A stretch of 64,000 bases of DNA from Tatlockia sp. (GCA_013697955.1 JACCVV010000089.1:62001-126000), one strand, 5' to 3'. Counted from the first letter of the stretch, positions 8,069 to 18,277 are shown. Notes: generated by a model from the sequence alone, not told the origin. Translations and numbers: made by a program.

Positions 8069-10591
8069 TTAGCGTCGAAAATGAGCATAAGTTATTAAGG
8101 CTTCGGCAGATTTTTCCGGCTTGACAATATCATAAGCGTTTTGAATAGCTTCAATCTTATCAAAGGGGTTCTGAAGATTATTTTTTCCATCAATCCACCC
8201 AAGGTCTACCAAAACACTACGAGTTCGTTCTCCGCCGTCTTTTAAGGCATGTCGCAAAATACGTTCCAAATTGGCTGTAGCAGGATTAATTTTAGATTTC
8301 ATAAAAAATGACCCAAAAAAGGCTGAAAAGGTTTCTTCTGTCCAACGTTCTTTATAGGCTTTAGTAAAATCAAGCATCAAACTGGCTTCATCATAACCAT
8401 ATCCCCCACTCTCTTTAATCATTGCATTCAGAATTTCAAAAGGACTATCTGCTGGGCTACTGTCATCCTTGATTAACTCGGGATATTTGCTTAAGTTTGC
8501 GGTTTTTTCTAGAGTGCACTGAGTTTGTGGTGGGTCAAATTTTAGGGGATCGATAGCTTCTATCAATTGGATATTGGCAAACTTATCAAGACCCTTTTCA
8601 AGATATCCATGCTTTCCACAAAAACCAATTGTCAGTGTATCCCCTTTAAAATAAACCAAAACATTGGTTCCTCGGCGCGCCTCAACCATTTTTTTATCTT
8701 CAGCGGTTGGGGATTTATCTCTATATTGAAGGTGAAACCCGGGGGAAGGAGGCTCAATGATATAATGGTTGCCAAGATCGTGCGGTCCCTGACATTGGGA
8801 AGCAATTAGTTTAACCGTTTCATCACAGGGTATGACTGATCCCTTGCCTTTAGTGATCCGCCTTAGGTCATTTTCAACTTCTATATTCGGATTTTGATGC
8901 AAATATTCAGTTAAATTGATTTCTTCAAAGCAGTTTTTACGATGGAAATCATCAATAATTTTAGAGATATTGGCTTCGTCCGAATTGTTTAGCTCACTTT
9001 TGCCTTTGAGTAATTCAGCTAATCCATTGATTTTTCCAATACCAATAATTTTATCTTTTCCTTTTACCTCCGAAGGAAAATAAGAAAGTTGCCAGAGCTT
9101 AAGTCCATTATCGAATCTAAGGCTATAGTGATTATCCGCCAAAATATTTTTACCGAAATTTATTTTGCAGGGTATATAGGGCTTATGAATCACCAAGGCT
9201 TTAACATCCCTAGAATCTTGATAGAAATAAATGCCATGATTCCAATGTTGGCGTTGTGACATGGTCATTAGATTGAATTGTTGCTCTGGAGTAAATTGAT
9301 TTAATTTTGGTAAAAGTTCATTAAGTATTTGCGAATGCTCAGCTGCAACATAATGATTTAAAACCTTGTCCTCCTCATAGCGATAGCAAGACCATTTTTC
9401 ACCATTTTTAACAAAGATAACTTTATTGTGGTCAAGTTCCACCTCGTTTTCAATTTGAGCTAAATCATCGCCGATCACGGTGACTACTTTGAAATCGAGG
9501 ATTGGTGTAGGGGTATCAGCAACAAAAGTGTAATCGTAAAGTTTATTATAGGCCATTTTTTTGGCAATCATTTTTTCAAGTTCATTGGCCATCTTTGAAG
9601 TAGGATGCACTTCATCCCAAAATAGATAGCCGCCGCCATGTTTTGGATTTTCCTTAAATTCGTCTGAATCTTTAAAATAATGGGTTAATTTGTCTTTATC
9701 AAAACCATATTTTTCAGGATTATCATAAACTTCATTAAACATCGAATGGATATCGTGAAAATTTAATTGCAGTTTTTTATTGTCTTTGTTTTTTACTTTC
9801 AGGTTCTCATAAGCTTCTTTTAACTTTGTATTGTAATTTTGGGTTAATTCGGTGCCTATATTTCCCCAATTATTATTTTGGAATCGAGGAGTTAAACCGA
9901 GATTGGGCAAATTAGTTAGAGAAAAGATTGAATAACCTGCATTAATTAACGCTTGGATATGCTCCATTTGAGCAGTTACAGCTTTTTTAATCACCTCATT
10001 TTTTTCTTCCTCGGAAAGCGCAGAGGGATCATTTACGGTAATAAGGTCATTAGCACCAATAAATAGGGTATTTAAGGTGTGATCTTTTTCATCCTGGTTT
10101 ACGCATTTTGCCTCTTCTTCAGCTAAAAAAAGTATTCTTTGCTTTTCAAGAGTATCGACAATTTTGCGTGTCGCGTTCCTGGCGATGTTCCAAGTAAATA
10201 CTCCAGACCAATCAGAGGCTGTAGCACCACCTTCACAATAGGTGTTAAAAGCTTCTTGACCATAGTAGCGAACATGAGCATTGTCATCTAAATTAAAGGA
10301 TTTGTGAAAAGCATCCTTTGCCTCTTCATTAGTTAAAAGAAGCTGCATGATATTTTCAGGCGTGTATCCTTGGGCTTCCAGATTTTTTATATAAGTACTT
10401 TCTGATAAAACTGCTGTCCAATGGTCCAGCCAGGTATATTGATTTGAAAAACGTCCAAAAGGAGAAGAGCCTTCCAAGCCGGAAAGTTTGGCTAAAGGAA
10501 TTATCCCGAAGAGAAGGCGTTTATACATTTTGCCGCGATCAGAGAGGCTATCCCCAGTAGAAATTACCCGATTAATAATATAAACCGACAT
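8069..10591 (-). CDS. Large GDSL lipase/acylhydrolase, possible secreted effector
   Basis: An 840-residue protein whose first 345 residues form a GDSL/SGNH hydrolase domain: block I GDSLSD at 13-18 (nucleophile Ser15), the Asn block GAND at 179-182, and the Asp/His block WDEVHPTS at about 325-332 (Asp326, His329). Such enzymes cleave ester bonds in phospholipids or other acyl esters; the PlaA/PlaC phospholipases of Legionella belong to the same superfamily. The block I Ser is only 15 residues from the start and there is no signal peptide, so general export is unlikely. Some 490 further residues have no family I recognise. A large unexported lipase with an unknown tail in Legionella suggests a type IV (Dot/Icm) substrate, by inference. 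AAGG lies six bases before the ATG. Confidence 0.82.
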   Translation of the reverse strand: MSVYIINRVISTGDSLSDRGKMYKRLLFGIIPLAKLSGLEGSSPFGRFSNQYTWLDHWTAVLSESTYIKNLEAQGYTPENIMQLLLTNEEAKDAFHKSFNLDDNAHVRYYGQEAFNTYCEGGATASDWSGVFTWNIARNATRKIVDTLEKQRILFLAEEEAKCVNQDEKDHTLNTLFIGANDLITVNDPSALSEEEKNEVIKKAVTAQMEHIQALINAGYSIFSLTNLPNLGLTPRFQNNNWGNIGTELTQNYNTKLKEAYENLKVKNKDNKKLQLNFHDIHSMFNEVYDNPEKYGFDKDKLTHYFKDSDEFKENPKHGGGYLFWDEVHPTSKMANELEKMIAKKMAYNKLYDYTFVADTPTPILDFKVVTVIGDDLAQIENEVELDHNKVIFVKNGEKWSCYRYEEDKVLNHYVAAEHSQILNELLPKLNQFTPEQQFNLMTMSQRQHWNHGIYFYQDSRDVKALVIHKPYIPCKINFGKNILADNHYSLRFDNGLKLWQLSYFPSEVKGKDKIIGIGKINGLAELLKGKSELNNSDEANISKIIDDFHRKNCFEEINLTEYLHQNPNIEVENDLRRITKGKGSVIPCDETVKLIASQCQGPHDLGNHYIIEPPSPGFHLQYRDKSPTAEDKKMVEARRGTNVLVYFKGDTLTIGFCGKHGYLEKGLDKFANIQLIEAIDPLKFDPPQTQCTLEKTANLSKYPELIKDDSSPADSPFEILNAMIKESGGYGYDEASLMLDFTKAYKERWTEETFSAFFGSFFMKSKINPATANLERILRHALKDGGERTRSVLVDLGWIDGKNNLQNPFDKIEAIQNAYDIVKPEKSAEALITYAHFRR

Positions 10592-10639
10592 GCTGAACCT
10601 TACTTAAGAACACTATATTTAAATTATAAGTGAGGATCA

Positions 10640-11251
10640 TTAAGGTAATATTAGGGCAGGTAAAATTTCTACCACTTGGGCAACCCAGAGGTTATTATCT
10701 GTTCTTATTAATGTATTTCGGCGCCCATAAATTGTTTCATTGATTTTACAAAATATCAGATTGGCAAGCATTTTGTTGCACTTGGTTGAAAAATAGCTGC
10801 GGTTTAAAGAAGCAGTTTTTATTTGATGGATTTCGAGCAACTTGCCAAAGGGTATATTGGTATTTTTGACATCATTTTTTAAATTGATTGGTAATTCCTT
10901 AAAATTCATGGTGATGAAGGCCAATTCCGCAACAGCGCTTTCTTCAGGGGAAGGGTCTATATTGGCTTTTGTTTTTGAATTATTCAAGACCATTAGAATT
11001 ATTCTTGAATAATGCTTTTTACCTTGCTTTGTATAAATCGTTTTTATAAAGGCCTTTCGCTGGTAATAATGCTCGATTCCAATGGTCATTTTTGGTTGGG
11101 TGAGTAAATAATTATAAGGAATGGGCAACTCTTTTTGACTTAAGGGTCTAAGTTTATCGAGTTTAACTATAGAATTCATTTGCTGCTCAATGTTTTGAGC
11201 AATAGCGCAATTCGATAACATCAAACAAAGGAGAATTAAGTTTTTAATCAT
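10640..11251 (-). CDS. Exported hypothetical protein
   Basis: A 203-residue protein with a clear signal peptide (MIKNLILLCLMLSNCAIAQ, cleavage likely after about residue 18), so periplasmic or secreted. The mature part is basic, with two cysteines in its last third (STKCNK and LIFCKI) that could pair. No family recognised. It lies just upstream of the GDSL gene on the same strand, 48 bases apart, and may share its transcript. Confidence 0.65.
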   Translation of the reverse strand: MIKNLILLCLMLSNCAIAQNIEQQMNSIVKLDKLRPLSQKELPIPYNYLLTQPKMTIGIEHYYQRKAFIKTIYTKQGKKHYSRIILMVLNNSKTKANIDPSPEESAVAELAFITMNFKELPINLKNDVKNTNIPFGKLLEIHQIKTASLNRSYFSTKCNKMLANLIFCKINETIYGRRNTLIRTDNNLWVAQVVEILPALILP

Positions 11252-11347
11252 TTAGGTTTTGGATCTTGGAAATCATTAATGTTATCAACTTCTTTTTAAT
11301 TAGGCTCTTATGTTATTCTATTTAGATGCTAATTGCTGGAATATATC

Positions 11348-11725
11348 ATGCGGTTTCTGGTTCACTTGCTGCTTAGTGCTATCTTTATGAGTATTTGCAC
11401 TATGAGTTATGCAAAAATAAATTGCCCTAAAACAGATCCTTCCTGCAATTTTATTCCCTTTTGTGACCGGCAAAAATGCTGTAACGAAATGGGTGGAATT
11501 AGTTATTGTGATTCTTCAGCTGGACGTTATGTTTGCAATAATGGTTATTATTCAGCTTGTTATTGTACCCGCCATGCGGTGATGGATCTGCAGAAAATTG
11601 AGGGTTGTTGTTTATGGCAAGGCGGCGTGATGACCACTTCGGTGGGGGGGCATGTCCTTTGTAATAATGGTGGAATTTCTGAAATTTGTAGCCAACCGGC
11701 TGTGCCGGCTGTTTCTAGTTGGTGA
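11348..11725 (+). CDS. Small secreted protein with a duplicated cysteine motif
   Basis: The frame opens at a TTG at 11333, but the ATG at 11348 starts a good signal peptide (MRFLVHLLLSAIFMSICTMSYA) and has GGA upstream, so I choose it; 125 residues. The mature part of about 103 residues holds 13 cysteines in two similar units: CC-x3-GG...CNNG-x4-C around codons 38-70, and again around codons 85-115. Such spacing implies a disulfide-bonded fold in the periplasm or outside the cell. I believe short secreted proteins with CC...GG...C-x-DG/NNG repeats occur in Legionella and relatives, but I know no function. A hairpin terminator follows the stop. Confidence 0.68.
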   Translation: MRFLVHLLLSAIFMSICTMSYAKINCPKTDPSCNFIPFCDRQKCCNEMGGISYCDSSAGRYVCNNGYYSACYCTRHAVMDLQKIEGCCLWQGGVMTTSVGGHVLCNNGGISEICSQPAVPAVSSW

Positions 11726-11731
11726 TATTTC

Positions 11732-11762
11732 AACTGTCATTAACGCTAAGGGAATGACAGTT
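11732..11762 (+). terminator. Hairpin between convergent genes
   Basis: A perfect ten-base inverted repeat, AACTGTCATT (11732-11741) and AATGACAGTT (11753-11762), with an 11-base loop, seven bases after the stop of the cysteine-rich gene and just before the end of the convergent gene. A short T-rich stretch follows on the plus strand. It probably serves both genes. Confidence 0.65.
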
Positions 11763-11768
11763 ATTCAT

Positions 11769-13007
11769 TTATCCTTGCCCGGAAAATTTCGATTTATTTA
11801 ATTGCTCAAGTTCTTGTTCCAGCGTTTCTTGCTTATAGATCCCTTTCAACATGAATTTTAAGCTTTCGTTAGAAAACAAGGCAGCATTAATGCCAGGCCT
11901 GGATTTTTCCCACAGACCTTTTTTACCATTTACTCCGTTAATAAGCTCTTCTAAACTTTGCAGTGTTTGAAATGAAAGAGGTAGTGCAGGTAATAATTTA
12001 TTTAATCTGGCAACTAAACCTTGTACTCGTTCCTCTGCAAAAAATGTTTTTATTTGTTTAAAATGGAATTCTGAATTAATTTTAATATCTTCTGAGGCAG
12101 CTTTCAAAAGAACATACTTCAAAAGCAGAGCACTAGTTTTTTTGTCTAAAGTATTAACAATTTCGATGTTAGCTTCGATACCTACAGCAGTTAATAAACA
12201 GCTATCAAATACCCTTTGCTCATTTTCTGTAAAGGTAATCAGAAATTCTTGCTCGGAATAACAAGCTGGGAGTGCATCTATAAATGCTGAAAAAGGGCTT
12301 GATTTCAAATCTAGTTTGGCATGATAGACGCATTCAAAGGCTTCAAAATGGGCTTTTGTATATAAATTCGACTCCTCAGGAATTTTTAACCAACATTCTA
12401 CTGCTAAATCAAAAAGTCCCTTTTCAGCCAAGGCATAACCAATTCTGAACCATTCGGTCTCAAGGTCGCTGATTGACTCCGGATGAACTGTAAAAATTTC
12501 ATTTTCCCTAAAATTTTTGATTTTTTCCATGTGCTTTAACAAAGTGTTAGTACAACTAATAATCTCGTCTAGAGCTGAGTCAGGATTATAAATTAGGTCA
12601 TTAAAATTTTGTTTTTCGGTAGTATATTGATGATAAATATACATACGATTGATTTCTTTAAGGCGATTTAGATTTTGATTGCGACGGCTAATTAAGTCAT
12701 CAGGATTTTTTAAAGCAACATATTTATAAGAACCCGGATTATCGAAGATTTTTTTATAATTTTCCATATGCTCAATAAAAATGGGAGTTTCAGTGTCATA
12801 AGCTTTTATAATATTTTCAATTCTCGAAAGCATAAAGTTCATCTTTTTTTGATCATTATTTTTAACAGCCTTTATGGCCTCATTTTCACCGGACAATCCC
12901 CCCAATTTATAATAGGTAAAATTAATATCTTTTTCATCGTAGGAGATAAAAGATAGGTCGCTGTAGGCTTTTATAACTAATTTCTGAATTTCCTCTTCAT
13001 TAAGCAT
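11769..13007 (-). CDS. Unrecognised cytoplasmic protein, candidate Dot/Icm substrate
   Basis: The frame is open back to a TTG at 13052, but only the ATG at 13007 has a strong ribosome site (GGGAG seven bases upstream), giving 412 residues beginning MLNEEEIQKL. The protein is helical and charged without signal peptide or membrane segments. A segment near the middle (about ETEWFRIGYALAEKGLFDLAVECW) resembles a tetratricopeptide-type helix pair. The C-terminus is a Glu-rich stretch (QETLEQELEQL) followed by a short polar tail, the pattern described for many Legionella type IV secretion signals. Function unknown; the effector idea rests only on the C-terminus and the accessory setting. Confidence 0.62.
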   Translation of the reverse strand: MLNEEEIQKLVIKAYSDLSFISYDEKDINFTYYKLGGLSGENEAIKAVKNNDQKKMNFMLSRIENIIKAYDTETPIFIEHMENYKKIFDNPGSYKYVALKNPDDLISRRNQNLNRLKEINRMYIYHQYTTEKQNFNDLIYNPDSALDEIISCTNTLLKHMEKIKNFRENEIFTVHPESISDLETEWFRIGYALAEKGLFDLAVECWLKIPEESNLYTKAHFEAFECVYHAKLDLKSSPFSAFIDALPACYSEQEFLITFTENEQRVFDSCLLTAVGIEANIEIVNTLDKKTSALLLKYVLLKAASEDIKINSEFHFKQIKTFFAEERVQGLVARLNKLLPALPLSFQTLQSLEELINGVNGKKGLWEKSRPGINAALFSNESLKFMLKGIYKQETLEQELEQLNKSKFSGQG

Positions 13008-13067
13008 GGCAACACTCCCACAAGAGCAATCCATTGGAACAGGGTCAATCAAATTATAGTTCAGAAT

Positions 13068-13844
13068 TTAATCATTAGCCTTTAGAATATTAGGTAAATG
13101 AGCGAGTTTTGAATCAGGATAAACCTGCTTGACACCTCTATAGAAAGTACCTTGAGCATTTAAAACTGCAAAAAGAAAACCGGGCTTTCCATCTAGAAAA
13201 CCTCTTTGTATGAAATAACAGCGAAAAAACATCCAAAGCGTACCAAATAAGGTCTTTGTAAAGCTGCTGGTTTTATTTTTTTGAATTTTAATCTTCGCAC
13301 TATAGGACGAATAGCGATTAATCTTGTGCAATGCATGACTCACATCCTGAAAAGAATGGTGCATTATAAATTTCTTGATTTTTGAAACCCTGGCACTCTC
13401 AGGAAGCAATATTTTTTCATGAACAATGTCATTGCTATATCTTGCCCCTTGCCGTTTAAAAAGGCGAATATGACGTTTGGGACTCGAAGAAAAGCGCAAC
13501 GGAAGATCATAAAAATACATACGAATAGGTATTCGATAGGCATCAGCACTGTCGGATGTCATTGCTTTTTTAATATCAGCCTGCAATTGTAAATCGACCG
13601 ACTCATCCGCATCCAGATTTAAGATCCATTCTTTGGTTGTTAACGCTAAGGCTCTTTGTTTCTGCACGCCATAGCCCTGCCAATCGGTACTATAGACCTT
13701 ATCCGTATATTCTTTGGCAATCGCTAGGGTATTGTCTTCGCTGCCTGAGTCCAGAACAATGAGCTCATCCGCCCATTTTACTGATTCGAGACAACGTCTA
13801 ATATTAGCTTCTTCATTTTTCGCGATGATGATGACCGATAGCAT
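13068..13844 (-). CDS. Family 2 glycosyltransferase, lipopolysaccharide core type (WaaE-like)
   Basis: A 258-residue GT-A glycosyltransferase. It opens with LSVIIIAKNEEANIRRCLES, has VLDSGSEDNT (nucleotide-sugar binding), and the divalent-metal DxD-like motif LNLDADES at about residues 75-82. WADELIVLDSGS and the WQGYGVQKQRA segment match the WaaE/KdtX group, which adds glucose to the inner core of lipopolysaccharide at the cytoplasmic face. A basic, aromatic C-terminal half suits membrane association. It stands alone between unrelated genes. Confidence 0.8.
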   Translation of the reverse strand: MLSVIIIAKNEEANIRRCLESVKWADELIVLDSGSEDNTLAIAKEYTDKVYSTDWQGYGVQKQRALALTTKEWILNLDADESVDLQLQADIKKAMTSDSADAYRIPIRMYFYDLPLRFSSSPKRHIRLFKRQGARYSNDIVHEKILLPESARVSKIKKFIMHHSFQDVSHALHKINRYSSYSAKIKIQKNKTSSFTKTLFGTLWMFFRCYFIQRGFLDGKPGFLFAVLNAQGTFYRGVKQVYPDSKLAHLPNILKAND

Positions 13845-13902
13845 TGATGAACCAATTAGATAAAAGCGACTATTTTAACTGAGTTAAGAAGATAAATGAA
13901 AT

Positions 13903-13934
13903 AAGAAAAAATCGGGCTCTTTTTAGAAGAGCCC
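13903..13934 (-). terminator. Rho-independent terminator of clpA
   Basis: On the minus strand an eight-base stem GGGCTCTT/AAGAGCCC (13914-13934, five-base loop) is followed by a run of six T residues (13903-13911 region), seven bases after the clpA stop. A textbook intrinsic terminator. Confidence 0.88.
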
Positions 13935-13940
13935 TGTGGA

Positions 13941-16202
13941 TTAGTAAACACCTTCTCTATGATCATGACTGTCAAAATGGAGTTTGCCGTCTTTAACTTT
14001 CAACGTAACATGACCTCCATTAGCTAATTTTCCAAAAAGTAGCTCGTCTGCTAAAGGTTTTTTAACATTTTCCTGAATTAATCTAGCCATTGGCCTAGCA
14101 CCCATGGCTTTATCATAGCCATGTTCTACAAGCCAATCACGGGCTGCTTTGTCTACTTTAAAAGTAACCCCTTTATTGGATAATTGTTCATCAAGTTCCA
14201 TAATAAATTTATCAACCACCAATCCAATTGTCAGAGAGTCTAAAGGCGCAAAATTAATGATTGCATCCAATCTATTTCTAAATTCGGGAGTGAATTGGCG
14301 TTTAATTACCTCTAAGCCGTCATTTGAATTATCCTGAAGTGAGAAACCAATTGAGTTACGGGTGATTTCGCTTGCGCCAGCATTTGAGGTCATCACCATA
14401 ATGACATGACGGAAATCTGCCTGTCTGCCATTGGTATCAGTAAGAGTACCATGATCCATTATTTGTAAAAGAAGATTAAAGACATCAGGATGTGCTTTTT
14501 CAATTTCGTCGAGCAACAACACGGAGTGCGGATTTTTGGTTACTGCCTCAGTCAATAAGCCACCTTGATCATAGCCGACATACCCGGGAGGTGCACCAAT
14601 CAAGCGGGAAACAGTATGTTTTTCCATGTATTCAGACATGTCAAAACGCAATAATTCAATGCCTAAAACATTGGCTAACTGTCTTGTAACTTCAGTTTTT
14701 CCCACACCTGTAGGTCCGGCAAACAAGAAGCACCCTACCGGTTTTTGAGGTTCACGCAAGCCTGAACGAGCTAATTTTATTGCTGACGCTAATGCAGATA
14801 TCGCAAAGTCTTGACCATAGACAAGAAGTTTTAAGTCTCTTTCCAGATTTCTTAAAGTATCTTTATCGCGTGCAGATACTTTTTTAACCGGAACTCTGGC
14901 AATTTTGGCAACAACTGATTCGATTTCAGTTACCGAAATTATTTTTTTACGTTTTGTTGCGGTTAAAAGATTTTGATAAGCGCCAGCCTCGTCGACCACA
15001 TCAATAGCCTTATCAGGTAAGAATCGATCATTAATATATTTAGCTGATAACTCTGCTGCGGCTTTTAAGGCTGGAATGGAAAATTTAACATTATGATGAT
15101 CTTCAAGCCGACCCTTTAAGCCTTTAAGAATTTCAAAGGTTTCATCAATACTGGGTTCAGTAATATCAATTTTTTGAAAACGTCTTGCTAGAGCTCGATC
15201 CTTTTCAAAAATTCCACGGTATTCTTGGTAGGTTGTGGAGCCGATGCATTTTAGTTCGCCGTTTGCGAGTAAAGGTTTAATTAAATTTGATGCATCCATC
15301 ACACCGCCGGAGGCAGCTCCTGCACCGATAATTGTATGGATTTCGTCAATAAAGAGGACCGCCCCATCTTGTTGACCGAGTTGTTTTAATACCGCTTTTA
15401 AACGTTTTTCAAAATCACCGCGGTATTTAGTTCCGGCAAGCAAGGCACCTAAATCAAGTGAGTAAACTACGCAATTATTTATGGCTTCTGGCACTTCGCC
15501 ATCTACGATTCTACGGGCTAAGCCTTCCGCAATGGCAGTTTTACCAACGCCTGCTTCACCTACTAATAGAGGATTATTTTTTCGGCGGCGGCATAAAACC
15601 TGGATAGTGCGTTGAATTTCTTCATGTCGTCCAATTAAAGGATCGATTTTTCCGAGTCGTGCTCGTTTATTAAGGTTCTGGCAATAACTTTCAAGGGGAG
15701 ATTCACTATCTCCCATAGCGTCTTCATCCATAGAGGAGTTCATACCCTCGTGCATATCATTATTATGATATTTGGAGACGCCATGAGAAATGTAATTGAT
15801 AACATCAAGTCTGGTAATGTTTTCACGGCGCAGAAAATATACGGCTTGACTTTCTTGCTCGCTAAAAATAGCGGCCAGTACATTGGCGCCGGTTACTTCT
15901 GTTTTACCTGCGGATTGAACATGAAATACTGCCCTTTGTAACACACGCTGGAACCCAAGAGTTGGTTGGGTTTCTCGGTCTAATTCATCCTCTGGAATCC
16001 GTGGGGTGGTTTCATCAATAAATTCTAGTAAATCACGTCTTAAAGAATCAATATTGGCATCGCAAGCCTGTAAAACATTTCCTGCAGCAGGATTGTCGAG
16101 TAGGGATAATAGTAAATGTTCAACGGTCATAAATTCATGACGTTTCTCTTTAGCTTCCTTAAAGGCCAGATTTAAGGTGAATTCAAGTTCTTTGTTTAAC
16201 AT
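13941..16202 (-). CDS. clpA: ATP-dependent Clp protease ATP-binding subunit ClpA
   Basis: The unfoldase that feeds proteins to ClpP. The ATG at 16202 ([17 protein letters not shown], the usual ClpA N-terminus) has GGAG seven bases upstream; a GTG eight codons earlier is in frame but less likely. The product has 753 residues. Visible in order: N-terminal Clp repeat domain (about 1-140), first AAA module with Walker A GEAGVGKT and FIDEIHT, second AAA module with GPTGVGKT and [10 protein letters not shown], and a C-terminal D2 small domain. The IGF(S/L)-type ClpP-docking loop is seen near [10 protein letters not shown]. It lies directly downstream of clpS, its adaptor. Confidence 0.95.
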   Translation of the reverse strand: MLNKELEFTLNLAFKEAKEKRHEFMTVEHLLLSLLDNPAAGNVLQACDANIDSLRRDLLEFIDETTPRIPEDELDRETQPTLGFQRVLQRAVFHVQSAGKTEVTGANVLAAIFSEQESQAVYFLRRENITRLDVINYISHGVSKYHNNDMHEGMNSSMDEDAMGDSESPLESYCQNLNKRARLGKIDPLIGRHEEIQRTIQVLCRRRKNNPLLVGEAGVGKTAIAEGLARRIVDGEVPEAINNCVVYSLDLGALLAGTKYRGDFEKRLKAVLKQLGQQDGAVLFIDEIHTIIGAGAASGGVMDASNLIKPLLANGELKCIGSTTYQEYRGIFEKDRALARRFQKIDITEPSIDETFEILKGLKGRLEDHHNVKFSIPALKAAAELSAKYINDRFLPDKAIDVVDEAGAYQNLLTATKRKKIISVTEIESVVAKIARVPVKKVSARDKDTLRNLERDLKLLVYGQDFAISALASAIKLARSGLREPQKPVGCFLFAGPTGVGKTEVTRQLANVLGIELLRFDMSEYMEKHTVSRLIGAPPGYVGYDQGGLLTEAVTKNPHSVLLLDEIEKAHPDVFNLLLQIMDHGTLTDTNGRQADFRHVIMVMTSNAGASEITRNSIGFSLQDNSNDGLEVIKRQFTPEFRNRLDAIINFAPLDSLTIGLVVDKFIMELDEQLSNKGVTFKVDKAARDWLVEHGYDKAMGARPMARLIQENVKKPLADELLFGKLANGGHVTLKVKDGKLHFDSHDHREGVY

Positions 16203-16235
16203 TTTGTCGCTCCTCTCTCCAGCCACACCACCTGA

Positions 16236-16559
16236 TCATTCGGGTTCCATCGTACATAGCAGCGGGTGTTGATTGCTTCTTGCATAATCGTTAACAAGAG
16301 CCACCTTAGTTTCAGCGATATCTCTTGTGAACACACCGCATATACCCTTTCCCAATACATGAACCTGTAACATCACCTGCGTTGCTAATTCCTCATTAAA
16401 GTGAAAGAAATACTTAAGTACATCAATCACAAACTCCATCGGGGTATAGTCATCATTGATCAATATCACCTTGTATTTTTTAGGTTTCTTAAGCGCGGGT
16501 AGAGTCTCAGACTCCTCGGTTCTACGCTCAATTATTTCCTCTAATGACCACCGACTCAT
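16236..16559 (-). CDS. clpS: ClpS, adaptor of the ClpAP protease
   Basis: A small adaptor that binds the ClpA N-domain and delivers N-degron substrates. From the ATG at 16559 ([10 protein letters not shown]) it has 107 residues; GGG lies eight bases upstream. An in-frame GTG at 16568 is the alternative start. The family core is clear: [16 protein letters not shown] with the Asn-Asp-Asp of the N-degron pocket, then [24 protein letters not shown]. The stop is 33 bases from the clpA start, so the two form one operon. Confidence 0.93.
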   Translation of the reverse strand: MSRWSLEEIIERRTEESETLPALKKPKKYKVILINDDYTPMEFVIDVLKYFFHFNEELATQVMLQVHVLGKGICGVFTRDIAETKVALVNDYARSNQHPLLCTMEPE

Positions 16560-16756
16560 AACATACACCCTTTATTAATTTTATAGACTTTCGTAGCGCA
16601 TTTGGCCAGTAAAAACATGATTTAATTATTTAAAAAATTAAACCTTGACGTAATCGACAACATCTTGATTACTTAGCATTCACTTTAGCCGTATTTTATG
16701 GATTCAAAAAAAACTTTAGGTCTAATTAAATAAAGTTTAGTTTGAAGAGCTAAATA

Positions 16757-16775
16757 TCTTCCTCAAAGAGGAAGA
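16757..16775. other. Short inverted repeat in the clpS-icd spacer
   Basis: An eight-base stem (TCTTCCTC/GAGGAAGA) with a three-base loop. It lies about 140 bases past the icd stop and 200 bases upstream of clpS, so it could be a second icd terminator or a site in the clpS control region. No T-run follows on either strand. Confidence 0.35.
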
Positions 16776-16871
16776 ATGTATCTCTTTAATCACTTTTATC
16801 CTACAAAAAGTCTATCAAAGTTAAACCGCCCTGAAACCTTGGTCTAAACCGTTCTCAAGGCAGAATCCCTG

Positions 16872-16896
16872 TCAAATTTAGGGTAACTAAATTTGA
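16872..16896. promoter_or_regulatory. Perfect palindrome downstream of icd
   Basis: A perfect ten-base inverted repeat (TCAAATTTAG and CTAAATTTGA) with a five-base centre, 15 bases past the icd stop. A terminator is possible, but the stem is AT-rich and no T-run follows on the minus strand; a protein-binding operator is equally possible. The rest of the 343-base spacer (16569-16911) shows no gene. Confidence 0.4.
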
Positions 16897-16911
16897 TTCA
16901 AGTCAGAAGTG

Positions 16912-18168
16912 TTACATATGTTTGATTATTGCTTTTCCAAAATCTGATGAACTAAGGCAAGTCGCTCCATCCATCAAACGCTCAAAATCATAGGTTACTG
17001 TTTTAGCCTGAATAGCACCTTCCATACCTTTAATTATATAATTAGCCGCTTCTGACCAACCTAAATAGCGAAGCATCATTTCCGCCGAAAGAATCAATGA
17101 TCCTGGGTTTACCTTATTTTGACCAGCGTATTTAGGTGCAGTGCCGTGTGTAGCTTCGAATACTGCAACTTCATCGCCAATATTAGCTCCAGGAGCAATA
17201 CCAATGCCACCGACCTGAGCGGCGAGTGCATCAGAAATATAGTCTCCATTAAGATTTAAGGTTGCAATAACACTATATTCTTCAGGCCTTAATAAAATCT
17301 GTTGTAAAAACGCATCTGCTATTACGTCATTAATGATAATGGGTTTTCCAGTAACTGGATTATTAATTTGCATCCAGGGACCGCCCTGAAAAGGCTTAGC
17401 GCCAAACTCTTCACGCGCAATCTCATAACCCCATTCTTTGAAAGCTCCTTCAGTAAATTTCATGATATTACCCTTGTGAACAAAGGTTACAGAGCTTCTG
17501 TGATTATCAATTGCATATTGAATGGCGGCTTTAACAAGGCGGAAAGTTCCTTCTTTTGATACTGGCTTTATTCCAATCCCGCAATCATCAGGAAAGCGAA
17601 TTTTTTGAACACCCATTTCAGATTGGAGAAAATGAATAACTTTTTTTGCCTCAGGGGTATCGGCCTGCCATTCTATGCCAGCATAAATGTCTTCGGAATT
17701 TTCACGAAAAATGACCATGTTCGTTTTCCAAGGTTCTTTGACTGGGCTTGGCGAACCTGTGAAATAACGCACCGGACGTATGCAGGTGTAAAGATCTAAT
17801 TTTTGACGAATAGCGACATTGAGTGAGCGAATACCCCCTCCAACAGGCGTTGTTAAAGGTCCTTTTATAGCAACCACAAATTCGCGTAGGGCTTCGAGAG
17901 TTTCTTCAGGTAACCAACTATCTCCCCCATAAACTTTGGTAGCTTTTTCACCAGCGTAAACTTCCATCCAGGAAATCTTTCTTTCATTACCATAGGCTTT
18001 GGCAACTGCTGCATCAACAACTTCACGCATTGGAGGTGTGACATCCACCCCAATTCCATCACCTTCAATAAAGGGAATAATTGGGTAATCAGGTACCTTG
18101 AGAGTTAAATCAGCGGTTTTAGTGATCGCTTGGCCCTGTGCCGGTACGTGGATTTTTTCGAAGGTCAT
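16912..18168 (-). CDS. icd: NADP-dependent isocitrate dehydrogenase
   Basis: A 418-residue TCA-cycle enzyme that decarboxylates isocitrate to 2-oxoglutarate in the cytosol. The N-terminus has the family's [13 protein letters not shown] segment; the substrate-binding loop [13 protein letters not shown] carries the Ser that is phosphorylated by the AceK kinase in E. coli. [14 protein letters not shown] and the [17 protein letters not shown] signature with its metal-binding Asp residues follow, and [12 protein letters not shown] lies in the cofactor region. Length equals the E. coli enzyme. GGAG five bases before the ATG supports the start. It is transcribed away from rluE. Confidence 0.96.
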   Translation of the reverse strand: MTFEKIHVPAQGQAITKTADLTLKVPDYPIIPFIEGDGIGVDVTPPMREVVDAAVAKAYGNERKISWMEVYAGEKATKVYGGDSWLPEETLEALREFVVAIKGPLTTPVGGGIRSLNVAIRQKLDLYTCIRPVRYFTGSPSPVKEPWKTNMVIFRENSEDIYAGIEWQADTPEAKKVIHFLQSEMGVQKIRFPDDCGIGIKPVSKEGTFRLVKAAIQYAIDNHRSSVTFVHKGNIMKFTEGAFKEWGYEIAREEFGAKPFQGGPWMQINNPVTGKPIIINDVIADAFLQQILLRPEEYSVIATLNLNGDYISDALAAQVGGIGIAPGANIGDEVAVFEATHGTAPKYAGQNKVNPGSLILSAEMMLRYLGWSEAANYIIKGMEGAIQAKTVTYDFERLMDGATCLSSSDFGKAIIKHM

Positions 18169-18277
18169 GACAACTCCAACTTGTTAAAGTCGGTAATAAT
18201 AGCATGCTAAAACCCTTTGTCCCAAATGCGTTTAACTGCATAATGTTCTTTTTTTTAATCTTAATGAAAATCAGGTC

